Of a stretch of DNA of 64,000 nucleotides, positions 17,660 to 29,085 are shown piece after piece (the stretch's first letter is position 1; every line of letters begins with the position of its first letter). This stretch comes from Streptomyces cellulosae (GTDB lineage Bacteria > Actinomycetota > Actinomycetes > Streptomycetales > Streptomycetaceae): the NCBI RefSeq assembly GCF_000721105.1, contig NZ_JOEV01000034.1:20493-84492 (forward strand), read 5' to 3'. The position numbers and the translations under genes are program-made. The notes beneath the pieces were generated by a model. It saw only the letters and a program-made list of their open reading frames with translations, was not told the DNA's origin and searched no databases.

Positions 17660-19227
17660 TTGGCCGCCTCCACCTCGGGCTGGGGGTCCTTCTTGTGTAC
17701 GTCGGACATGGTCTGTTTGACCGCCGGGTTCACGATGTCCGTGACGGGCTTCGGGTAGACACCCAGGAAGATCAACAGCACGATCAGCGGAGCTACGACC
17801 ACCAGCTCGCGCGCCCGCAGGTCCGGCATCGCCGAGACCTCCGGTTTCACCGGGCCGGTCATGGTCCTCTGGTAGAGGATCAGGGTGTAGAGCGCCGCGA
17901 GCACGATGCCGAAGGTGGCGATGATCCCGACCAGCGGGTAGCGCGCGAACGTGCCGACCAGCACGAGGAACTCACTCACGAAGGGCGCGAGCCCGGGGAG
18001 CGAGAGGGTCGCCAGGCCGCCGATGAGGAAGGTGCCGGCGAGCACCGGGGCGACCTTCTGCACTCCGCCGTAGTCGGCGATGAGCCGCGAGCCGCGCCGC
18101 GAGATCAGGAAGCCGGCCACCAGCATCAGGGCAGCCGTCGAGATCCCGTGGTTGACCATGTAGAGCGTCGCCCCGGACTGGCCCTGGCTGGTCATCGCGA
18201 AGATGCCCAGGATGATGAACCCGAAGTGCGAGATCGACGCGTAGGCGACCAGCCGCTTGATGTCCCGCTGGCCGACGGCGAGCAGCGCCCCGTAGATGAT
18301 GCTGATCAGCGCCAGGACGAGGATGACGGGCGTCGCCCACTTGCTCGCCTCCGGGAACAGCTGGAGGCAGAAGCGGAGCATCGCGAAGGTGCCCACCTTG
18401 TCGACGACCGCCGTGATGAGCACGGCGACCGGGGCGGTGGCCTCCTGCATGGCGTTGGGCAGCCAGGTGTGCAGCGGCCACAGCGGCGCCTTCACCGCGA
18501 AGGCGAAGAAGAAGCCGAGGAACAGCCAGCGTTCGGTGTTGGTGGCCATGTCGAGCGAGCCGTTGGCCCGGGCTTCGGCGATCTCCTGGAGGCTGAAGTT
18601 CCCGGCGACCACGTAGAGGCCGATCACCGCGGCCAGCATGATCAGACCGCCGACCAGGTTGTAGAGGAGGAACTTCACCGCCGCGTACGACCGTTGCGTG
18701 GACGCCGTCTCCTCGCCGTGCGCGTGAGCCCGGTCCCCGAAGCCGCCGATGAGGAAGTACATCGGGATCAGCATGGCTTCGAAGAAGATGTAGAAGACGA
18801 AGACGTCGGTGGCCTCGAAGGAGATGATCACCATCGCCTCGACGGCCAGGATCAGGGCGAAGAAGCCCTGCGTCGGCCGCCAGCGCTTGTTCCCGGTCTC
18901 CAGCGGGTCGGCGTCGTGCCAGCCCGCGAGGATGATGAACGGGATCAGCAGCGCCGTCAGCGCGAGAAGCGCGACCGCGATGCCGTCCACACCCAGCTCG
19001 TAGCGGACCCCGAAGTCCTTGATCCAGGCATGGGATTCGGTGAGCTGGTAGCGGTCGCCGTCCGGGTCGAAGCGCACCACGACGATGGCGGCGAGCACCA
19101 GGGTGGCGAGCGACACGAGCAGTGCCAGCCACTTGGCGGCGGTGCGCCGGGCGGCCGGTACGGCTGCCGTGGCGACCGCCCCGAGGGCCGGGAGCGCCGC
19201 CGTCGCTGTCAGCAGGGGAAAGGACAT
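17656..19227 (-). CDS. nuoM: NADH-quinone oxidoreductase subunit M
   Basis: A 523-residue antiporter-like subunit of complex I in the distal membrane arm. Recognisable parts are FYIFFEAMLIPMYFLIGGFG, with the conserved Glu, AFAVKAPLWPLHTWLPNAMQ, with the pumping Lys, and GQRDIKRLVAYASISHFGF. The ATG start at 19227 lies 5 bases after the nuoL stop. The subunit works with NuoL and NuoN to move protons as electrons pass to menaquinone. Confidence 0.96.
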   Translation of the reverse strand: MSFPLLTATAALPALGAVATAAVPAARRTAAKWLALLVSLATLVLAAIVVVRFDPDGDRYQLTESHAWIKDFGVRYELGVDGIAVALLALTALLIPFIILAGWHDADPLETGNKRWRPTQGFFALILAVEAMVIISFEATDVFVFYIFFEAMLIPMYFLIGGFGDRAHAHGEETASTQRSYAAVKFLLYNLVGGLIMLAAVIGLYVVAGNFSLQEIAEARANGSLDMATNTERWLFLGFFFAFAVKAPLWPLHTWLPNAMQEATAPVAVLITAVVDKVGTFAMLRFCLQLFPEASKWATPVILVLALISIIYGALLAVGQRDIKRLVAYASISHFGFIILGIFAMTSQGQSGATLYMVNHGISTAALMLVAGFLISRRGSRLIADYGGVQKVAPVLAGTFLIGGLATLSLPGLAPFVSEFLVLVGTFARYPLVGIIATFGIVLAALYTLILYQRTMTGPVKPEVSAMPDLRARELVVVAPLIVLLIFLGVYPKPVTDIVNPAVKQTMSDVHKKDPQPEVEAAK

Positions 19228-19232
19228 CGGTA

Positions 19233-21197
19233 TCAGACCGCCCTCATCAGCAGGGTCGCGGCGACGAGGACCGCCGCACCGCCGAACATCGAGACCGCGT
19301 ACGACCGCGCGAAGCCGTTCTGCAGCTTGCGCATCCGCCCGGAGAGGCCGCCCATCGAGGCCGCCGTGCCGTTGACGACACCGTCGACCAGGGTGTGGTC
19401 GACGTACACGAGGGAGCGGGTGAGGTGCTCTCCGCCACGGACCAGGACGACGTGGTTGAAGTCGTCCTGGAGCAGGTCGCGCCGGGCGGCCCGGGTGAGC
19501 AGCGACCCGCGCGGGGCGACGACCGGGACCGGACGGCGGCCGTACTGGGCCCAGGCGATGGCGACGCCGACGACCAGGACGGCCATCGTGGCCAGGGTGA
19601 CCGTGAGGGCACTGACCGGCGGGTTGCCCTCCGCGTGCCCGGTGACGGGTTCCAGCCAGTGCAGGAAGCGGTCGCCGATGCTGAAGAACCCGCCCGCGAA
19701 CACCGACCCGAAGGCCAGCACGATCATCGGGACCGTCATGGACCTGGGCGACTCGTGCGGGTGCGGTTCGGCGTGCTCGCCCTGGTGCTCGGCGGCGGGC
19801 TCCGCGCTCGGCGCCTCAGGCGAGCGGGTCGGCTGGTTGCGCCAGCGTTCCTCTCCGAAGAACGTCATCAGCATCACGCGCGTCATGTAGTACGCCGTGA
19901 TGGCCGCGCCCAGCAGGGCCGCGCCACCGAGGATCCAGCCTTCGGTGCCACCCTTGGCGAAGGCCGCTTCGATGATCTTGTCCTTGGAGAAGAAGCCGGA
20001 CAGCCCGGGGAAGCCGATGATCGCCAGGTAGCCGAGACCGAACGTGATGAAGGTGATCGGCATGTACTTCCTGAGGCCGCCGTACTTGCGCATGTCGACC
20101 TCGTCGTTCATGCCGTGCATGACCGACCCTGCGCCGAGGAAGAGCCCGGCCTTGAAGAAGCCGTGCGTCACCAGGTGCATGATTGCGAAGACGTAGCCGA
20201 TGGGACCGAGGCCCGCGGCGAGGACCATGTAGCCGATCTGCGACATGGTGGAGCCGGCCAGCGCCTTCTTGATGTCGTCCTTCGCGCAACCGACGATCGC
20301 ACCGAACAGGAGCGTGACGGCACCGACGATCGTGACCACGAGTTGTGCGTCGGGCGCCGCGTTGAAGAGGGCGCCGGAGCGGACGATCAGGTAGACGCCC
20401 GCGGTCACCATCGTGGCGGCGTGGATGAGGGCCGAGACCGGGGTCGGGCCTTCCATCGCGTCGCCGAGCCAGGACTGCAGCGGCACCTGGGCGGACTTGC
20501 CGCAGGCGGCGAGCAGCAGCATCAGGGCGATGCCGGTGAGTGTGGCTCCGGAGGCGCCGCCGACGAGCCCCGGCTCCTCATGGGTGCCGAGCACCGGACC
20601 GAAGGCGAAGGTGCCGAACGTCGTGAACATCAGCATGATCGCGATCGACAGGCCCATGTCGCCGACGCGGTTGACCAGGAAGGCCTTCTTCGCCGCCGTG
20701 GCCGCGCTGGGCTTGTGCTGCCAGAAGCCGATCAGCAGGTAGGAGGCGAGACCGACGCCCTCCCAGCCGACGTAGAGCAGCAGGTAGTTGTCGGCGAGGA
20801 CGAGCAGCAGCATCGCCGCGAGGAACAGGTTGAGGTAGCCGAAGAAGCGGCGGCGTCGCTCGTCGTGCTCCATGTACCCGACCGAGTACAGGTGGATCAG
20901 CGAGCCGACGCCGGTGATCAGCAGCACGAACGTCATCGACAGCTGGTCCAGGCGGAAGGCGACGTCCGCCTGGAAGCCCTCGACCGGCACCCAGCTGAAC
21001 AGGTGCTGAGTGAGCGTGCGGTGTTCGGCGTTCTTGCCGAGCAGGTCGGCGAAGAGGATCACGCCGAACACGAAGGACGCGGCGGCCAGCGCCGTACCGA
21101 TCCAGTGGCCGACGGCGTCCAGCCTCCGGCCGCCGCACAACAGGACCGCCGCTCCGAGCAGGGGCGCCGCGATGAGCAGCGCGATCAGGTTATCCAC
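19233..21197 (-). CDS. nuoL: NADH-quinone oxidoreductase subunit L
   Basis: A 654-residue antiporter-like subunit at the far end of the complex I membrane arm. It has [20 protein letters not shown] (conserved Glu), [20 protein letters not shown] (conserved Lys) and [20 protein letters not shown]. The C-terminal part contains a lateral amphipathic helix region and a His/Glu-rich cytoplasmic loop ([16 protein letters not shown]). The start is GTG 21197, 14 bases after nuoK. Confidence 0.96.
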   Translation of the reverse strand: MDNLIALLIAAPLLGAAVLLCGGRRLDAVGHWIGTALAAASFVFGVILFADLLGKNAEHRTLTQHLFSWVPVEGFQADVAFRLDQLSMTFVLLITGVGSLIHLYSVGYMEHDERRRRFFGYLNLFLAAMLLLVLADNYLLLYVGWEGVGLASYLLIGFWQHKPSAATAAKKAFLVNRVGDMGLSIAIMLMFTTFGTFAFGPVLGTHEEPGLVGGASGATLTGIALMLLLAACGKSAQVPLQSWLGDAMEGPTPVSALIHAATMVTAGVYLIVRSGALFNAAPDAQLVVTIVGAVTLLFGAIVGCAKDDIKKALAGSTMSQIGYMVLAAGLGPIGYVFAIMHLVTHGFFKAGLFLGAGSVMHGMNDEVDMRKYGGLRKYMPITFITFGLGYLAIIGFPGLSGFFSKDKIIEAAFAKGGTEGWILGGAALLGAAITAYYMTRVMLMTFFGEERWRNQPTRSPEAPSAEPAAEHQGEHAEPHPHESPRSMTVPMIVLAFGSVFAGGFFSIGDRFLHWLEPVTGHAEGNPPVSALTVTLATMAVLVVGVAIAWAQYGRRPVPVVAPRGSLLTRAARRDLLQDDFNHVVLVRGGEHLTRSLVYVDHTLVDGVVNGTAASMGGLSGRMRKLQNGFARSYAVSMFGGAAVLVAATLLMRAV

Positions 21198-21211
21198 GAT
21201 TCAGCGACCCC

Positions 21212-21511
21212 TTACAGCTTCATCAGGCTGGCGTCGTCGACCGAGGCCGAGTGGCGGGAACGGAACAGCGACACGATGATCGCGAGCCCGACCACGACCT
21301 CCGCGGCGGCGACGACCATCGTGAAGAAGGCGATGATCTGGCCGTCGAGGTTGCCGTGCATCCGGGAGAAGGCGACGAACGCGAGGTTGCAGGCGTTGAG
21401 CATGAGCTCGACGCACATGAACACGACGATCGCGTTGCGTCTGATCAGTACACCCGTGGCGCCGATGGTGAACAACAGGGCGGCGAGGTAGAGGTAGTTG
21501 ACGGGGTTCAC
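21212..21511 (-). CDS. nuoK: NADH-quinone oxidoreductase subunit K
   Basis: A 99-residue, three-helix membrane subunit with the conserved acidic residues of the proton path in [15 protein letters not shown]. The length is the family norm. The start is GTG 21511, overlapping the nuoJ stop (GTGA). It joins the antiporter modules to the quinone-binding base of complex I. Confidence 0.96.
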   Translation of the reverse strand: MNPVNYLYLAALLFTIGATGVLIRRNAIVVFMCVELMLNACNLAFVAFSRMHGNLDGQIIAFFTMVVAAAEVVVGLAIIVSLFRSRHSASVDDASLMKL

Positions 21512-22365
21512 TTCGACGCCTCCTCGGCCCGCTTGAAGGTCGACGGTTCGATCGCGGCCCGCTCCAGGCGTTCCTCGGCTCGCTGTTCCAGCGCCCGCAG
21601 GTCGTTGATCGCCTCCTGCGACACGTCACGGATCTGGCCGCGCTCCCGCAGCGTCTTGCTGACGGTGAGGTCGGACGGCGTGCCGTCGGGCAGCAGGCCC
21701 GCGATGTCCACGGCGTTGTGCCGGGCGTACACGCCGGGTGCCGGCAGCGGCGGTACGTTCTTGCCCGAGCGCACCCGCTCCTCGGCCATCTCGCGCTGCG
21801 TCTTGGGACGCTCGGTGCGCTCGCGGTGGGTGAGCACCATGGCGCCGACGGCGGCCGTGATCAGCAGGGCGCCGGTGATTTCGAAGGCGAAGACGTACTT
21901 GGTGAACAGGAGGGCGGCGATGCCCTCCACATTGCCGTTCGCGTTCGCCTGGGTGAGTCCGTCGAACTCCTTGAGCGAGGCGTTGCCGATGCCCGCGAAC
22001 AGCAGGACACCGAAGCCGAGACCGCACACCAGGGCCAGCCAGCGCTGGCCCTTGATGGTCTCCTTAAGGGAGTCCGCCGCGGTGACGCCGACGAGCATCA
22101 CCACGAACAGGAACAGCATCATGATCGCGCCGGTGTAGACGACGATCTGGACGACGCCCAGGAAGTAGGCGCCGTTGGCGAGGTAGAAGACCGCCAGGAT
22201 GATCATGGTGCCGGCGAGACAGAGCGCGCTGTGCACGGCCCTCTTCATGAAGACGGTGCACAGGGCGCCGATCACGGCGACGGTGCCGAGGACCCAGAAC
22301 TGGAAGGCCTCGCCCGTGGAGGTCGAGTAGGCCGCCAGGGAGGTGGCGGCGAGGTGCGCGGTCAT
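21508..22365 (-). CDS. nuoJ: NADH-quinone oxidoreductase subunit J, with long cytoplasmic tail
   Basis: A 285-residue membrane subunit. The first 190 residues hold five hydrophobic helices, including [20 protein letters not shown], which is diagnostic for NuoJ. About 95 further residues form a charged tail rich in Arg/Glu ([20 protein letters not shown]), absent from the shorter enterobacterial protein. The ATG at 22365 overlaps the nuoI stop (ATGA). Confidence 0.95.
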   Translation of the reverse strand: MTAHLAATSLAAYSTSTGEAFQFWVLGTVAVIGALCTVFMKRAVHSALCLAGTMIILAVFYLANGAYFLGVVQIVVYTGAIMMLFLFVVMLVGVTAADSLKETIKGQRWLALVCGLGFGVLLFAGIGNASLKEFDGLTQANANGNVEGIAALLFTKYVFAFEITGALLITAAVGAMVLTHRERTERPKTQREMAEERVRSGKNVPPLPAPGVYARHNAVDIAGLLPDGTPSDLTVSKTLRERGQIRDVSQEAINDLRALEQRAEERLERAAIEPSTFKRAEEASK

Positions 22366-23012
22366 CGGCCGATCACCTTCTTTGACGCTGGTTCGTCCTC
22401 GCCGAAGGTGGAGGCGGCCTCCTGGACCACTTCGCCCTTGGAGAGGGCCACTTGGCGCTCGGTGCCGGGCGCGGCCTCCGTCACCAGGCCCCGGTAGTAG
22501 TCCTGCTCGTCCGTCCCCGGGTAGATCGCGTGGGGCGTGTCCACCATGCCCTCGTCGAGTCCGGCGAGCAGCTGTTCCTTGGTGTAGATGAGGTTGGCGC
22601 GGCTGCTGTCGGCGAGCTCGAACTCGTTGGTCATCGTGAGCGCGCGCGTGGGGCACGCCTCGATGCACAGGCCGCACAGGATGCAGCGGGCGTAGTTGAT
22701 CTGGTAGACGCGGCCGTACCGCTCGCCCGGCGAGTAGCGCTCCTCGTCGGTGTTGTCGGCGCCCTCCACATAGATGGCGTCGGCGGGGCAGGCCCAGGCG
22801 CACAGTTCGCAGCCGACGCACTTCTCCAGGCCGTCCGGATGGCGGTTGAGCTGGTGCCGTCCGTGGAAGCGGGGAGCGGTGGTCTTCTGCTGCTCCGGGT
22901 ACTGCTCGGTCAGCCGCTTCTTGAACATGGCCTTGAAGGTCACGCCGAAGCCGGCTACCGGGTTCTGGAAGCCGGGCTTCGACTGCCCGGCCTCCTTGGG
23001 CTCCTCAGCCAT
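22362..23012 (-). CDS. nuoI: NADH-quinone oxidoreductase subunit I
   Basis: A 216-residue peripheral subunit carrying two 4Fe-4S clusters (N6a/N6b) through [12 protein letters not shown] and [12 protein letters not shown]. It relays electrons to the terminal cluster in NuoB. ATG 23012 (MAEEPKEAG) is chosen because AGGAGG lies just upstream inside the nuoH 3' end; the genes overlap by 8 bases. The C-terminal 60 residues are an acidic tail. Confidence 0.96.
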   Translation of the reverse strand: MAEEPKEAGQSKPGFQNPVAGFGVTFKAMFKKRLTEQYPEQQKTTAPRFHGRHQLNRHPDGLEKCVGCELCAWACPADAIYVEGADNTDEERYSPGERYGRVYQINYARCILCGLCIEACPTRALTMTNEFELADSSRANLIYTKEQLLAGLDEGMVDTPHAIYPGTDEQDYYRGLVTEAAPGTERQVALSKGEVVQEAASTFGEDEPASKKVIGR

Positions 23013-24369
23013 CGGACGCCTCCTTTCCATCCAGAGATCCGTCACTGTGAGTATCGGGCCCACCACTGACAATCAGCTCCCGCTCGCGGCGCGAGCGGCG
23101 CCGGGGCACCGGTGGAAGCTCCTGTCCCGGCAGCGGCGGCACGGGGAATCCGCCCGCCATCGGGTCGAACCCGGCCGGTTCCTCGGCGGGCTGTTCCGCC
23201 GCCTTCGCCTTGTCGCGGAACACGTCGGCGACGAAGGAGAGCAGCAGCAGGACCAGGACGCCGCCGGCGATGTAGAGGGCGATGTCGGCGAAGTCGTAGT
23301 TCTCGTTCCGAAGCGTCCGCACGGTGGCCACGAGCATCAGCCAGACCAGGGAGATCGGGATGAGCACCTTCCAGCCGAGCTTCATCAGCTGGTCGTAGCG
23401 GACGCGCGGGAGCGTGCCGCGCAGCCAGATGAAGAAGAACAGCAGCAGCTGCACCTTGATCACGAACCAGAGCATCGGCCACCAGCCGTGGTTCGCGCCC
23501 TCCCAGAAGGTGCTGACCGGCCAGGGGGCCCGCCAGCCGCCCAGGAAGAGCGTGGTCGACACGGCCGAGACCGTCACCATGTTCACGTACTCGGCGAGCA
23601 TGAACATCGCGAACTTGATCGACGAGTACTCGGTGTTGAAGCCGCCGACGAGGTCACCCTCGGACTCCGGCATGTCGAACGGGGCGCGGTTGGTCTCGCC
23701 GACCATCGTCACGATGTAGATGAGGAAGGAGACCGGCAGCAGGACGATGTACCAGCGGTCGTGCTGCTGTTCGACGATCGTCGAGGTCGACATGGACCCC
23801 GAGTAGAGGAACACCGAGGCGAACGCGGCACCCATGGCGATCTCGTACGAGATCATCTGCGCGCAGGAGCGCAGACCGCCGAGCAGCGGATAGGTGGATC
23901 CGGAACTCCAGCCCGCCAGCACGATGCCGTAGATGCCGACCGAGGCGACCGCGAGGATGTAGAGCATCGCGATCGGCAGGTCGGTGAGCTGCATCGTGGT
24001 GCGGTGGCCGAAGATCGAGATCTCGTTGCCGGCCGGACCGAAGGGGATCACCGCGATCGCCATGAAGGCCGGGATGGCCGCGACGATCGGCGCGAGGACG
24101 TAGACCACCTTGTCCGCGCGTTTGACGATGACGTCTTCCTTGAGCATCAGCTTGATGCCGTCGGCGAGCGACTGGAGCATGCCCCAGGGGCCGTGCCGGT
24201 TGGGGCCGATGCGCAACTGCATCCAGGCGACGACCTTGCGCTCCCACACGATGGAGAACAGCACGGTCACCATCAGGAAGGCGAAGCAGAAGACGGCCTT
24301 GATGACGACCAGCCACCAGGGGTCACGGCCGAACATCGAGAGGTCTTCCGCGGCGAGGTACGGGCTCAT
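23005..24369 (-). CDS. nuoH: NADH-quinone oxidoreductase subunit H
   Basis: A 454-residue membrane subunit forming part of the quinone chamber. Diagnostic stretches are [52 protein letters not shown] and [14 protein letters not shown]. It is roughly 100 residues longer than typical because of a Pro/Arg-rich cytoplasmic tail after about residue 390. The ATG at 24369 overlaps the nuoG stop (ATGA). Confidence 0.96.
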   Translation of the reverse strand: MSPYLAAEDLSMFGRDPWWLVVIKAVFCFAFLMVTVLFSIVWERKVVAWMQLRIGPNRHGPWGMLQSLADGIKLMLKEDVIVKRADKVVYVLAPIVAAIPAFMAIAVIPFGPAGNEISIFGHRTTMQLTDLPIAMLYILAVASVGIYGIVLAGWSSGSTYPLLGGLRSCAQMISYEIAMGAAFASVFLYSGSMSTSTIVEQQHDRWYIVLLPVSFLIYIVTMVGETNRAPFDMPESEGDLVGGFNTEYSSIKFAMFMLAEYVNMVTVSAVSTTLFLGGWRAPWPVSTFWEGANHGWWPMLWFVIKVQLLLFFFIWLRGTLPRVRYDQLMKLGWKVLIPISLVWLMLVATVRTLRNENYDFADIALYIAGGVLVLLLLSFVADVFRDKAKAAEQPAEEPAGFDPMAGGFPVPPLPGQELPPVPRRRSRRERELIVSGGPDTHSDGSLDGKEASDG

Positions 24370-26870
24370 GCCTCCACCTCCTTGGGAGCTTCGGCGGCGA
24401 GGTTCGCCGGTCCGATGCGGACGAGGGAACCGGGCCGCGCCCCGGTGTCGGAGGCGACGCCCCCGCCCGCGGAGTTCAACGGGAGCCAGACCACCCGGTC
24501 CGGCATATCGGTGATGCGCAGCGGGAACGCGCAGTCTCCGGCGGGGCCGGTCACGGCGAGCAGATCGCCGTCCTTCACACCGGCTTCGGCGGCGGTCGCG
24601 GGCGACACGCGCGCGTGGGCCGCGTGCCGCGTCCCGGCGAGCGCCTCGTCCCCCTGCTGGAGGACACCCTGGTCCAGCAGCAGCCGGTGCCCGGCCAGGA
24701 CGGCCTCTCCGGCGGCGGGTCGCGGCAACGCGGCCGCGACCTCCAGCGGTTCGGTGGCCCGCGGCCCGTCCCAGGCGCCCAGCCGGTCCAGCTCCGCGCG
24801 CGTGGTGCGCAGATCCGGCAGACCCAGGTGTACGTCCATGGCGTCGGCCAGCATCTGCAGCACGCGCGCGTCGGTGGGTGCGAGGCGGCGGGTCATCTGG
24901 TCGGGCTTGAGGGCGGCCTCGAAGAAGCGCACCCGGCCCTCCCAGTTGAGGAACGTGCCCGCCTTCTCGGCGACCGCGGCCACCGGCAGGACGACGTCCG
25001 CGAGTGCGGTGACCTCGCTGGGCCGCAGCTCCAGCGACACCAGGAAGCCGACCTCCTGGAGGGCTTCGCGCGCGCGTGCCGGGTCCGGCAGGTCGTCGAC
25101 CTCGACGCCCGCGACCACCAGTGCCTGCAGTTCGCCACCGGCGGCGGCCTCCACGATCTGACCCGTGTCGCGTCCGTAGCGGTGCGGGAGCTCTGCCAGG
25201 CCCCAGACGGCGGCGACCTCGTCCCGCGCGCGCGGGTCGGTCGCCGGACGTCCGCCCGGCAGCAGCGTGGGCAGCGCACCCGCCTCCAGGGCACCGCGCT
25301 CCCCGGCCCGGCGCGGGATCCACACCAGCTGCGCGCCGGTGGCGGACGCCGCCCGCACGGCGGCGGTCAGCCCGCCCGCCACGGCGGCCAGTCGCTCACC
25401 CACGACGATCACCGCGCCCTCGGTGCGCAGCGCCTCCGAGGCCCTCGCCCCGTCATCCTCCAGGCCGACCTCGCCGGCGAGCGCGTCCAGCCACTCGGTC
25501 TCGGTGCCGGGCGCGGCCGGCAGCAGCGTGCCGCCCGCCTTGTCCAGACCGCGCGTGGCGTGCGTGGCGAGGGAGAACACCTTCTGCCCGTGCCCCCGCC
25601 AGGCCTTGCGCAGCCGGAGGAAGACGCCGGGCGCCTCCTCCTCGGCCTCGAAGCCGACCAGCAGGACGGCGGGCGCCTTCTCCAGGGCGGTGTACGTGAC
25701 GCCCGTACCGTCGAGGTCACGGCCCCGTCCGGCGACCCGGGCGGCGAGGAAGTCGGCCTCCTCGGGGCTGTGCACCCGCGCGCGGAAGTCGATGTCGTTG
25801 GTGTCGAGCGCCACGCGCGCGAACTTGCTGTACGCGTAGGCGTCCTCGATGGTGAGCCGGCCGCCGGTCAGGACTCCGGTGCGGCCCCGCGAGGCGAGCA
25901 GTCCCTGAGCCGCGATCTGCAGCGCTTCCGGCCAGGACGCCGGGACGAGGTCACCCTCGGGATTGCGCACCAGGGGCGTCTCGAGCCGGTCCCGCTGCTG
26001 CGCGTACCGGAACGCGAAGCGGCCCTTGTCGCAGATCCACTCCTCGTTGACCTCGGGGTCGTTGGCCGCGAGCCGGCGCATGACCTTGCCGCGCCGGTGG
26101 TCGGTGCGCGTGGCGCAGCCCCCGGAGCAGTGCTCGCACACCGAGGGCGAGGAGATCAGGTCGAAGGGACGGGAGCGGAACCGGTACGCCGCCGAGGTCA
26201 GCGCGCCGACCGGGCAGATCTGGATGGTGTTGCCGGAGAAGTACGACTCGAAGGGGTCGCCCTCGCCGGTGCCGACCTGCTGGAGCGCGCCCCGTTCGAT
26301 CAGCTCGATCATCGGGTCGCCCGCGATCTGGTTGGAGAACCGGGTGCAGCGGGCGCACAGCACGCACCGCTCACGGTCGAGCAGCACCTGTGTGGAGATG
26401 GGGACGGGCTTCTCGTAGGTCCGTTTCTTGCCCTCGAAGCGGGACTCCGCGTTGCCGTGCGACATCGCCTGGTTCTGCAGCGGGCACTCGCCGCCCTTGT
26501 CGCAGACCGGGCAGTCCAGCGGGTGGTTGATGAGGAGCAGCTCCATCACACCGTGCTGGGCCTTCTCGGCGACCGGCGAGGTGAGGTGGGTCTTCACCAC
26601 CATCCCGTCGGTGCAGGTGATGGTGCAGGAGGCCATCGGCTTGCGCTGGCCCTCGACCTCGACGATGCACTGGCGGCAGGCGCCGGCCGGGTCGAGGAGG
26701 GGGTGGTCGCAGAACCGGGGGATCTCGATGCCGAGTTGCTCGGCTGCCCGGATGACCAGGGTGCCCTTGGGCACGCTGATCTCCACGCCGTCGATCGTCA
26801 GCGTCACGAGATCTTCCGGCGGGACCGCCGCCTGTCCCCCACCGGTGGGAGCGTTGGTGGTCACGGTCAT
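24366..26870 (-). CDS. nuoG: NADH-quinone oxidoreductase subunit G
   Basis: An 834-residue iron-sulfur subunit. The N-terminus holds the 2Fe-2S N1b ligands ([15 protein letters not shown]) and the N5 pattern [15 protein letters not shown]4 follows ([10 protein letters not shown], with CPVGAL later). Near residue 235 the motif CEHCSGGC with a later WICDKG supplies the extra N7 cluster found only in some bacteria. The remainder is the molybdopterin-oxidoreductase-like fold without cofactor. The ATG at 26870 overlaps nuoF (ATGA). Confidence 0.96.
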   Translation of the reverse strand: MTVTTNAPTGGGQAAVPPEDLVTLTIDGVEISVPKGTLVIRAAEQLGIEIPRFCDHPLLDPAGACRQCIVEVEGQRKPMASCTITCTDGMVVKTHLTSPVAEKAQHGVMELLLINHPLDCPVCDKGGECPLQNQAMSHGNAESRFEGKKRTYEKPVPISTQVLLDRERCVLCARCTRFSNQIAGDPMIELIERGALQQVGTGEGDPFESYFSGNTIQICPVGALTSAAYRFRSRPFDLISSPSVCEHCSGGCATRTDHRRGKVMRRLAANDPEVNEEWICDKGRFAFRYAQQRDRLETPLVRNPEGDLVPASWPEALQIAAQGLLASRGRTGVLTGGRLTIEDAYAYSKFARVALDTNDIDFRARVHSPEEADFLAARVAGRGRDLDGTGVTYTALEKAPAVLLVGFEAEEEAPGVFLRLRKAWRGHGQKVFSLATHATRGLDKAGGTLLPAAPGTETEWLDALAGEVGLEDDGARASEALRTEGAVIVVGERLAAVAGGLTAAVRAASATGAQLVWIPRRAGERGALEAGALPTLLPGGRPATDPRARDEVAAVWGLAELPHRYGRDTGQIVEAAAGGELQALVVAGVEVDDLPDPARAREALQEVGFLVSLELRPSEVTALADVVLPVAAVAEKAGTFLNWEGRVRFFEAALKPDQMTRRLAPTDARVLQMLADAMDVHLGLPDLRTTRAELDRLGAWDGPRATEPLEVAAALPRPAAGEAVLAGHRLLLDQGVLQQGDEALAGTRHAAHARVSPATAAEAGVKDGDLLAVTGPAGDCAFPLRITDMPDRVVWLPLNSAGGGVASDTGARPGSLVRIGPANLAAEAPKEVEA

Positions 26871-28213
26871 GCGTTCACCTCCGTGCGGTCGGCCCAGGCC
26901 GTCGACTTGGCCGGGTCGAAGGGGCAGCCGCGGCCCGTGATGTGCTGCTCGTACTCCTCGCGGAAGTACTTGAGCGAGGAGAAGATCGGCGAGGCGGCGC
27001 CGTCGCCGAGGGCGCAGAAGGACTTGCCGTTGATGTTGTCGGCGATGTCGTTCAGCTTGTCGAGGTCGGACATGGCGCCCTTGCCGGCCTCGATGTCGCG
27101 GAGCAACTGCACCAGCCAGTAGGTCCCTTCGCGGCAGGGCGTGCACTTGCCGCAGGACTCGTGGGCGTAGAACTCGGTCCAGCGGGTGACGGCGCGGACC
27201 ACGCAGGTCGTCTCGTCGAAGCACTGGAGAGCTTTGGTACCGAGCATGGAACCCGCGGCGCCCACGCCTTCGTAGTCAAGAGGGACGTCGAGGTGCTCGT
27301 CGGTGAACATCGGCGTCGAGGAGCCGCCGGGCGTCCAGAACTTCAGCCGGTGCCCCGGCCTCATTCCGCCGCTCATCTCCAGCAACTGGCGGAGTGTGAT
27401 GCCGAGCGGGGCCTCGTACTGGCCGGGGCTGGCGACATGGCCGCTGAGCGAGTAGAGCGTGAAGCCCGGGGACTTCTCGCTGCCCATCGACCTGAACCAC
27501 TCTTTTCCTTTGTGCAGGATCGCGGGAACCGACGCGATCGATTCGACGTTATTCACCACAGTCGGGCACGCATAGAGGCCCGCGACGGCAGGAAAGGGGG
27601 GACGGAGCCGCGGTTGACCCCGGCGGCCTTCGAGCGAGTCCAGGAGCGCGGTCTCCTCACCGCAGATGTACGCGCCCGCGCCCGCGTGCACGGTGAGTTC
27701 AAGGTCGAGCCCGCTGCCCAGGATGTTCTCGCCGAGGTAGCCCGCCGCGTAGGCCTCAGCGACGGCTGCGTGCAACCGCCGCAGCACAGGGACGACTTCA
27801 CCACGCAGATAGATGAAGGCATGAGACGACCTGATGGCATAACAGGCGATGACAATGCCCTCGATGAGGCTATGCGGGTTCGCGAAGAGGAGCGGGATGT
27901 CCTTGCAGGTTCCGGGCTCCGACTCGTCGGCGTTGACAACTAGATAGTGCGGTTTTCCATCCCCCTGGGGAATGAACTGCCATTTCATTCCCGTGGGGAA
28001 TCCCGCGCCGCCGCGGCCGCGCAGACCGGAGTCCTTGACGTACGCGATCAGGTCGTCCGGCGACATGGCCAGCGCCTTGCGCAGCCCCTCGTATCCCTCG
28101 TGCCTTCGGTAGACGTCCAGCGTCCAGGACTTGTCCTCGTCCCAGAAGGCCGACAGCACGGGTGCGAGCAGCTTCTCGGGGCCGGTGTCTTTGAGTTCGG
28201 GTGCCAAGGTCAT
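26867..28213 (-). CDS. nuoF: NADH-quinone oxidoreductase subunit F
   Basis: A 448-residue NADH-oxidising subunit. The FMN/NADH sites are [16 protein letters not shown] and [17 protein letters not shown], with [13 protein letters not shown] further on. The N3 4Fe-4S cluster uses [12 protein letters not shown] and a later Cys in SFCALGDG. The ATG at 28213 shares one base with the nuoE stop (TGATG). A lower-GC stretch around 27530-27960 covers a third of the gene but the frame is intact. Confidence 0.96.
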   Translation of the reverse strand: MTLAPELKDTGPEKLLAPVLSAFWDEDKSWTLDVYRRHEGYEGLRKALAMSPDDLIAYVKDSGLRGRGGAGFPTGMKWQFIPQGDGKPHYLVVNADESEPGTCKDIPLLFANPHSLIEGIVIACYAIRSSHAFIYLRGEVVPVLRRLHAAVAEAYAAGYLGENILGSGLDLELTVHAGAGAYICGEETALLDSLEGRRGQPRLRPPFPAVAGLYACPTVVNNVESIASVPAILHKGKEWFRSMGSEKSPGFTLYSLSGHVASPGQYEAPLGITLRQLLEMSGGMRPGHRLKFWTPGGSSTPMFTDEHLDVPLDYEGVGAAGSMLGTKALQCFDETTCVVRAVTRWTEFYAHESCGKCTPCREGTYWLVQLLRDIEAGKGAMSDLDKLNDIADNINGKSFCALGDGAASPIFSSLKYFREEYEQHITGRGCPFDPAKSTAWADRTEVNA

Positions 28214-29085
28214 CACTCCCCCTCCTCGGCGGTTGGCCCTGCCGGGTGGGCTGGGTCGGAGGCCGATGTGTCCTGTGGCGCGTCGTGTGAGCTCAGGTGC
28301 TCGGTCGGCGACGGTTGGTGGACGGGCCTGTCCTGCCGCTCGTCGTGCGGACCGCCGTCGCGCGGATGGACCACGCGCGCGGGTGCGGCCTCTCCCCTTG
28401 CCAGGCGAAGGCCCACCAGCGAGGCGGGTCCCGCGCTGCCGCTCGCCTCGACGGCCCCGGGCCGCTCGTCGGGGAAGCCGGCCAGCATCCGCGCGGTCTC
28501 CTTGAAGGTGCACAGCGGCGCCCCGCGCGTGGGCTCGACCGGCCGGCCCGCGCGCAGGTCGTCGACGAGGCGCTTGACGGTGGCCGGGGTCTGGTTGTCG
28601 AAGAACTCCCAGTTGACCATCACCACCGGCGCGAAGTCGCAGGCCGCGTTGCACTCGATGTGCTCCAGGGTGACCTTTCCGTCGTCGGTGGTCTCGCCGT
28701 TGCCGACGCCCAGGTGCTCCTGGAGCTCCTCGAAGATCGCGTCACCGCCCATCACCGCGCAGAGGGTGTTGGTGCACACGCCCACCTGGTAGTCGCCCGA
28801 GGGCTTGCGCCGGTACATGGTGTAGAAGGTGGCGACCGCGGTGACCTCGGCCGTGGTCAGGTTCAGCACGTCCGCGCAGAACTGCATGCCGGTGCGCGTG
28901 ACATGGCCCTCCTCCGACTGCACGAGATGCAGCAACGGCAGCAGGGCCGAGCGGGAGTCGGGGTAGCGGGCGATGATCTCGCGCGCGTCCGTCTCCAGCC
29001 GGGCTCGGACGTCGTCCGGGTAGGCGGGCGCGGGCAGTTCGGGCATGCCCAGGCTGACGCCCCGCTCCGAAGAAGAGGTGGTCAC
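28213..29085 (-). CDS. nuoE: NADH-quinone oxidoreductase subunit E, with extended C-terminus
   Basis: A 290-residue subunit. The 2Fe-2S N1a ligands are CTNTLC and CNAAC, in a thioredoxin-like fold spanning about residues 90-190. The C-terminal 80 residues ([20 protein letters not shown] and on) are low complexity, rich in His, Pro, Asp and Ser, and go well beyond the usual 160-250 residue length. The start is GTG 29085, overlapping the nuoD stop (GTGA). Confidence 0.95.
   Translation of the reverse strand: MTTSSSERGVSLGMPELPAPAYPDDVRARLETDAREIIARYPDSRSALLPLLHLVQSEEGHVTRTGMQFCADVLNLTTAEVTAVATFYTMYRRKPSGDYQVGVCTNTLCAVMGGDAIFEELQEHLGVGNGETTDDGKVTLEHIECNAACDFAPVVMVNWEFFDNQTPATVKRLVDDLRAGRPVEPTRGAPLCTFKETARMLAGFPDERPGAVEASGSAGPASLVGLRLARGEAAPARVVHPRDGGPHDERQDRPVHQPSPTEHLSSHDAPQDTSASDPAHPAGPTAEEGE

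Noticed and set aside
17626..21491. Plus-strand frames of 754 and 789 codons opposite nuoL and nuoM
   Set aside because: They have His/Asp/Arg-rich composition typical of antisense frames; no motifs.
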